A stretch of 9,964 bases of DNA from the NCBI GenBank assembly GCA_020061995.1, contig JAGUXE010000009.1, positions 1 to 9,964 on the forward strand, read 5' to 3'. The stretch is from Ignavibacteriales bacterium (lineage in GTDB: Bacteria; Bacteroidota; Ignavibacteria; Ignavibacteriales; Ignavibacteriaceae). Positions 6,796-9,964 of the stretch are shown one piece after another. Each line of letters starts with the position of its first letter. The first letter of the stretch is position 1. The notes below the pieces were generated by a model. It made no database searches. It had not been told where the DNA came from and saw only the letters and a program-made list of their open reading frames with translations. The position numbers and the translations under genes were made by a program.

Positions 6796-8856
6796 TTGCG
6801 AAATATTATAAATATTCCTTTATATGGGTTGGCACAGAAAATTAGAATTCAAGTTTTCTTTGTCGTCTTAGTCGTTTTATTATTTATAAAACTTTTTTTT
6901 GTTACCAGCGAGACGACAACTCTTTTACTCTTGAATGAGATATTGATTTTGTTCATTGTCTATTCGGTTATGGTGAATTTATTCAGTTTTGTTGGTCAAA
7001 AAAATTATTCACCAATATCGCTATTAATTAGTCTAGTAGTGCTTGTAACTGTCAACATGATTCTCTTTACTATTGCTGAATTGTTCTTTGGATTATTTGG
7101 AATTGAAGGAAAAAATATCTGGCTGGATAATTTTACACTTCAAAAAGCTATTCCCTTTGTGATTAATGTATTATTGATTGTTTCATTATCATATGTTTTT
7201 ATAGTATTCAGGATTCTCTTTTTTTTACAACAAAGAAAAAACTTACGAACATATTTTAATGCTTTGGTAGTCTTCTTTATTTTATCATCTGTTACAGCTT
7301 TCATTGATAATAAATCACAGTATGAATTTATTCATATTACATTTACAGTAAATGCGATTATTCTGATAGTTATTAATTCAGTCAGAATTTCATGGATGGC
7401 TTTTTTAAGTAAAAAACAGAAGAAGCAGCTATTACTACTTTCTGTATTATTGGTTTTCATTTTCTCAATTTCATTAGCATTTTCGACTTCGAATGAATTT
7501 TTTATAGGGATGGTTGACAATTTTGCACCATCAATCTATCAGTTCTTTTTCTTATTGAATATTTACGGCATCGTCTATTTCAGTGTGTTATTCTTTACTA
7601 CACTATTCCATCTGCCGACAGCTGAAGCATTCGATCGTAAAACAACGGAGATTTCGTCGCTCCAATATTTCAGTAAAATGATTAACCAGGTTCTTGATTC
7701 AAAAGAACTTGCTGATACTGTAACGGATTTAGCTATAAAAGTGTGTGGGGCTGATGCGGCATGGATAATAAAAAGTGATGATTTTACTTATACTCCGGTT
7801 GCAGCAAAAAATATCAGTTTTATACAAGCTGATAATATTGCAAAAGCTTTTTTTAATGAAAGAACGGTAAAATCGATTCAGCGAATTTCTACACTTGCGT
7901 TAAAAAATATTATTAATCCGGAAATGCAAAATGAAATATTCAAGTATGCAGCGATTGCCCCATTACAGTCGCATCAAGGGACAAGCGGATATGTTATAAT
8001 TGCAAAACGAACAGACATACCCTTTGACCTTGAAGAGAAAAATACATTGCAAACTTTTTCTGATTATACTTCTATTGCTTTTGAAAATTCACGTTTACTT
8101 GAAGAATCAATTGAGAAAGAAAGATTAGAAAAAGAGTTAGATGTTGCTCGTGAAATGCAGAAAAAATTATTACCGGATAAACTTCCTACAAATGATTTTG
8201 TTGATATCGCCTCAATATTTATTCCTGCATTTGAAGTTGGCGGCGATTATTATGATTTCTTTGAATTAAGTAAAACAAAATTGGGGTTTGTAATTGCAGA
8301 TGTATCCGGAAAAGGTATTTCTGCGGCTTTTATAATGGCTGAGATAAGAGGCATCTTTGAATCATTAACTGATTTGATACATAGTCCAAAAGAAATATTA
8401 ACTAAAGCTAACTCTATTTTAAAGCGGACATTAGATTCTAAAAGTTTTATCACAGCAACTTTCGGAGTCTTCGATTTTGAAGAAAACAAAATATATGTAT
8501 CTCGAGCAGGACATGCTCCGTTGCTTTTAATTCGAAATGGTGAAGCATCTGAATATACATTTAAAGGAATCGGGTTGGGATTAAACTACACGGAATTATT
8601 TGGAAATGTGGTTGAAGAAGCTCAAATAGAATTAAAAAAGAATGATTTGTTAATCCTTTATACTGATGGAATTACTGAAGCTAAGAATGAAAAATTAGAA
8701 GATTTTGGGATCAATTCATTAAAGAATATTGTTCTAGATAATAAAGACAAAAGTGTTGATGATATTGCGAATAAAGTAGTTACCGGAGTAACTCTTTTTT
8801 CTGAATCGAGTCCTCAGCATGATGATATAACCTTATTAGTTTTTAGATGGAAATAA
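6796..8856 (+). CDS. Membrane SpoIIE-family serine phosphatase with GAF domain (RsbU-like)
   Basis: A 686-residue PP2C-type phosphatase expected to remove phosphate from a STAS protein such as the one encoded next. Eight hydrophobic helices fill residues about 17-272. A GAF-like sensor domain lies at about 287-432, a charged signalling helix at 433-458 (ending MQKKLLP), and the SpoIIE catalytic domain at 465-685. Metal-binding motifs are intact: GGDYYDFF (Asp484), IADVSGKG (Asp502), RAGHAPLLL, YTDGITEA (Asp624) and HDDITLL (Asp676/677). The first possible start after an in-frame TAA (6769-6771) is a TTG at 6796 with a weak AGG nine bases before it; the next ATG is codon 58, inside a membrane helix, so TTG is preferred. 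The helix bundle matches no family I can name, and its signal is unknown. Confidence 0.93.
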   Translation: MRNIINIPLYGLAQKIRIQVFFVVLVVLLFIKLFFVTSETTTLLLLNEILILFIVYSVMVNLFSFVGQKNYSPISLLISLVVLVTVNMILFTIAELFFGLFGIEGKNIWLDNFTLQKAIPFVINVLLIVSLSYVFIVFRILFFLQQRKNLRTYFNALVVFFILSSVTAFIDNKSQYEFIHITFTVNAIILIVINSVRISWMAFLSKKQKKQLLLLSVLLVFIFSISLAFSTSNEFFIGMVDNFAPSIYQFFFLLNIYGIVYFSVLFFTTLFHLPTAEAFDRKTTEISSLQYFSKMINQVLDSKELADTVTDLAIKVCGADAAWIIKSDDFTYTPVAAKNISFIQADNIAKAFFNERTVKSIQRISTLALKNIINPEMQNEIFKYAAIAPLQSHQGTSGYVIIAKRTDIPFDLEEKNTLQTFSDYTSIAFENSRLLEESIEKERLEKELDVAREMQKKLLPDKLPTNDFVDIASIFIPAFEVGGDYYDFFELSKTKLGFVIADVSGKGISAAFIMAEIRGIFESLTDLIHSPKEILTKANSILKRTLDSKSFITATFGVFDFEENKIYVSRAGHAPLLLIRNGEASEYTFKGIGLGLNYTELFGNVVEEAQIELKKNDLLILYTDGITEAKNEKLEDFGINSLKNIVLDNKDKSVDDIANKVVTGVTLFSESSPQHDDITLLVFRWK

Positions 8857-8860
8857 TCAT

Positions 8861-8864
8861 GGAG
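8861..8864 (+). promoter_or_regulatory. Ribosome binding site of the RsbV-like gene
   Basis: GGAG seven bases before the ATG at 8872, in the 15-base gap after the phosphatase stop. It is the clearest Shine-Dalgarno of the plus-strand genes. Confidence 0.7.
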
Positions 8865-8871
8865 AAAAATA

Positions 8872-9222
8872 ATGTCAGATTTTAGTACTTCAATAAGAGA
8901 AAACGGAGATGTAAGTATAATTGAACTTAATGGATATCTTGATGCTCATACGGCACCACTGCTTGAGTCAGCATTCTCTGAATTAATTGATAAAAATAAA
9001 TTCAAAATTGTTGCCAATTTTGAAAAACTTAAATACATAAGTAGCGCCGGTCTAGGTGTATTTATGGCTTTCATCGAACAAATTCGATCTCACAATGGGG
9101 ATATTAAGCTTACTACTATGATTCCGAGTGTTTATAATATTTTTGATCTTCTCGGATTTCCTTTGTTATATGAATTTTTTAATACAGAAAAAGAAGCGAT
9201 TGATAAATTTAATCAGCAATAA
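8872..9222 (+). CDS. STAS-domain anti-sigma factor antagonist (RsbV-like)
   Basis: A 116-residue single STAS domain. The loop YISSAGLGVF (Ser57/Ser58) corresponds to the phosphorylated loop of RsbV and SpoIIAA; the Asp often found just before it is Ile here, a common variation. In the known switch the unphosphorylated form binds the anti-sigma kinase and frees its target; phosphorylation by the kinase turns it off, and the SpoIIE phosphatase turns it on again. Both of those enzymes flank it in the same operon, with 15 bases before and 8 after, which makes this partnership very likely. It differs clearly in sequence from the other STAS protein of the window (3910-4251), so the two are not a recent duplication. 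Confidence 0.93.
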   Translation: MSDFSTSIRENGDVSIIELNGYLDAHTAPLLESAFSELIDKNKFKIVANFEKLKYISSAGLGVFMAFIEQIRSHNGDIKLTTMIPSVYNIFDLLGFPLLYEFFNTEKEAIDKFNQQ

Positions 9223-9230
9223 AAAAAATC

Positions 9231-9674
9231 GTGAAAACTCTAAACCAAAAATCGTATGAATTGCAGATAAAAAGTACTACTGAAAATCTTAGTTTGATAA
9301 GAGATTTTATTCAGGAGACTGCTTCAATGAAAGGGGTACATCAGGCAATAATTGATAAAATTATTCTTGCTGTTGATGAGGCTTCTACAAATATTATTAA
9401 ACATGCGTATCATTCCAAACCTGACGGTGATATAATTATCCAATTAGAGTTTACACATGATAAATGCAGAATTATTTTAATTGACTTTGGTGAAGGTTTT
9501 AATCCTTCTCAAATACCACAACCTAATATGCCACTTTACTTTGAGCAAAGAAAAGTAGGAGGCTTGGGACTGCATCTAATTAGAACTCTAATGGATTATG
9601 TTGAATATCATACTGATAAAGGGGGATTTAACCAATTAACAATTGCAAAAAAAATTAAAAATACAGCCGCATGA
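9231..9674 (+). CDS. HATPase-fold anti-sigma factor / serine kinase (RsbW-like)
   Basis: A 147-residue single GHKL ATPase domain of the RsbW/SpoIIAB kind, expected to phosphorylate the neighbouring STAS protein and to bind a target regulator. The N box ILAVDEASTNIIKHAY (Glu50, Asn54), the G1 box DFGEGF (Asp85) and the G2 box GGLGLHLIRTLMDYVEY (110-126) are all intact, so it should bind ATP. It starts at a GTG eight bases after the STAS stop with no Shine-Dalgarno, only an A-run (9221-9228), which suggests coupled translation. The TGA overlaps the next gene by ATGA. No sigma-B type gene follows, so the protein it holds is unknown. Confidence 0.93.
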   Translation: MKTLNQKSYELQIKSTTENLSLIRDFIQETASMKGVHQAIIDKIILAVDEASTNIIKHAYHSKPDGDIIIQLEFTHDKCRIILIDFGEGFNPSQIPQPNMPLYFEQRKVGGLGLHLIRTLMDYVEYHTDKGGFNQLTIAKKIKNTAA

Positions 9675-9964
9675 TACCAACAGATTTAATGAAGGTGCAG
9701 AGAAATCTATCTGCGTTGGTTGAATTTAGCAGAGTTGTTAATTCAAGTCTTAACCTTGAATTTACACTTAATAATCTTCTTTTAAGTTGCTTTGGGAAAT
9801 TTCTTGTTAGCCGTGGTATAGTTATTCTAAGTGAAAAAGAAGAACTCAAAATTCTCTCCTATAAGGGTGTTCCGCTTGAAGTTGTAAATGCTTTCCCACG
9901 AATCAAATTTAGCAATAATAACCTTTCTCATGATTCACTGTTGAAAGAATATTTGAATGAAAAT
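9671..9964 (+). CDS. GAF-type sensor protein, N-terminal part (runs off the window)
   Basis: Open from an ATG at 9671 to the window end (98 codons). It begins with a helix typical of GAF-domain starts (LSALVEFSRVVNSSLNLEFT), then LNNLLLSCFGKFLVSRGIVIL and a strand-rich stretch (LKILSYKGVPLEVV), the usual beginning of a GAF small-molecule-binding domain. The output domain lies outside the window. The ATGA overlap with the RsbW-like kinase says it belongs to the switch operon; a second SpoIIE phosphatase, a kinase or a cyclic-di-GMP enzyme are all possible. No signal peptide or membrane helix is seen in this part. Confidence 0.8.
   Translation, partial: MIPTDLMKVQRNLSALVEFSRVVNSSLNLEFTLNNLLLSCFGKFLVSRGIVILSEKEELKILSYKGVPLEVVNAFPRIKFSNNNLSHDSLLKEYLNEN

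Noticed and set aside
1..9964. CRISPR array, insertion sequence, tRNA/rRNA gene or phage defence island
   Set aside because: No regularly spaced repeats, transposase motifs, structured RNA genes or nuclease/toxin motifs were seen; the content is housekeeping and signal transduction.

Overview
The window is AT-rich bacterial DNA with tightly packed genes. It shows no mobile elements, CRISPR arrays, tRNA or rRNA genes. Several traits suggest a Gram-negative bacterium of the Bacteroidota/Ignavibacteria kind: the histidine-kinase H-box style (ETAHQFGTPI), a periplasmic-type amidase with a signal peptide, an ECF sigma/anti-sigma pair, several genes without a clear Shine-Dalgarno sequence, and the AT-rich composition. 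This placement is inference; no phylogenetic marker was compared.

Layout. Bases 1-4251 are read on the minus strand. In transcription order they hold a small STAS-domain protein (3910-4251), a hairpin terminator (3864-3885), adenylosuccinate synthase purA (2507-3778), an N-acetylmuramoyl-L-alanine amidase (660-2510) and the start of a membrane sensor histidine kinase that leaves the window (1-663). purA/amidase and amidase/kinase overlap by ATGA, so this is one translationally coupled operon. The amidase carries an in-frame TAA (1164-1166) inside its catalytic domain, between two zinc-ligand residues, while everything on both sides still looks conserved.

Bases 4525-9964 are read on the plus strand as two units. 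The first is an ECF sigma factor (4525-5121) overlapping by ATGA a 500-residue single-pass membrane protein in the anti-sigma position (5118-6620), closed by a hairpin. A good ECF-type promoter (GGAAC, then CGTC) sits just before the sigma ATG and would give a leaderless, self-activated transcript. The second is a partner-switching operon: an eight-helix membrane protein with GAF and SpoIIE phosphatase domains (RsbU-like, 6796-8856), a STAS anti-sigma antagonist (RsbV-like, 8872-9222), a HATPase anti-sigma/serine kinase (RsbW-like, 9231-9674) and the start of a GAF-domain protein (9671 to the edge).

How the genes work together. The rsbU/V/W-like set has the parts of a phosphorylation switch: the kinase inactivates the STAS protein by phosphorylating a serine, and the phosphatase reverses this when its sensor domains fire. 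No sigma-B type target is encoded beside it. The only sigma factor here is the ECF one with its own membrane partner, and a second STAS protein is transcribed divergently from it. The region is therefore a cluster of envelope and stress signalling genes next to a housekeeping purA operon. No wholly unknown system was recognised; the most unusual points are the interrupted amidase, the leaderless ECF promoter and the anti-sigma protein with a very large outer domain.
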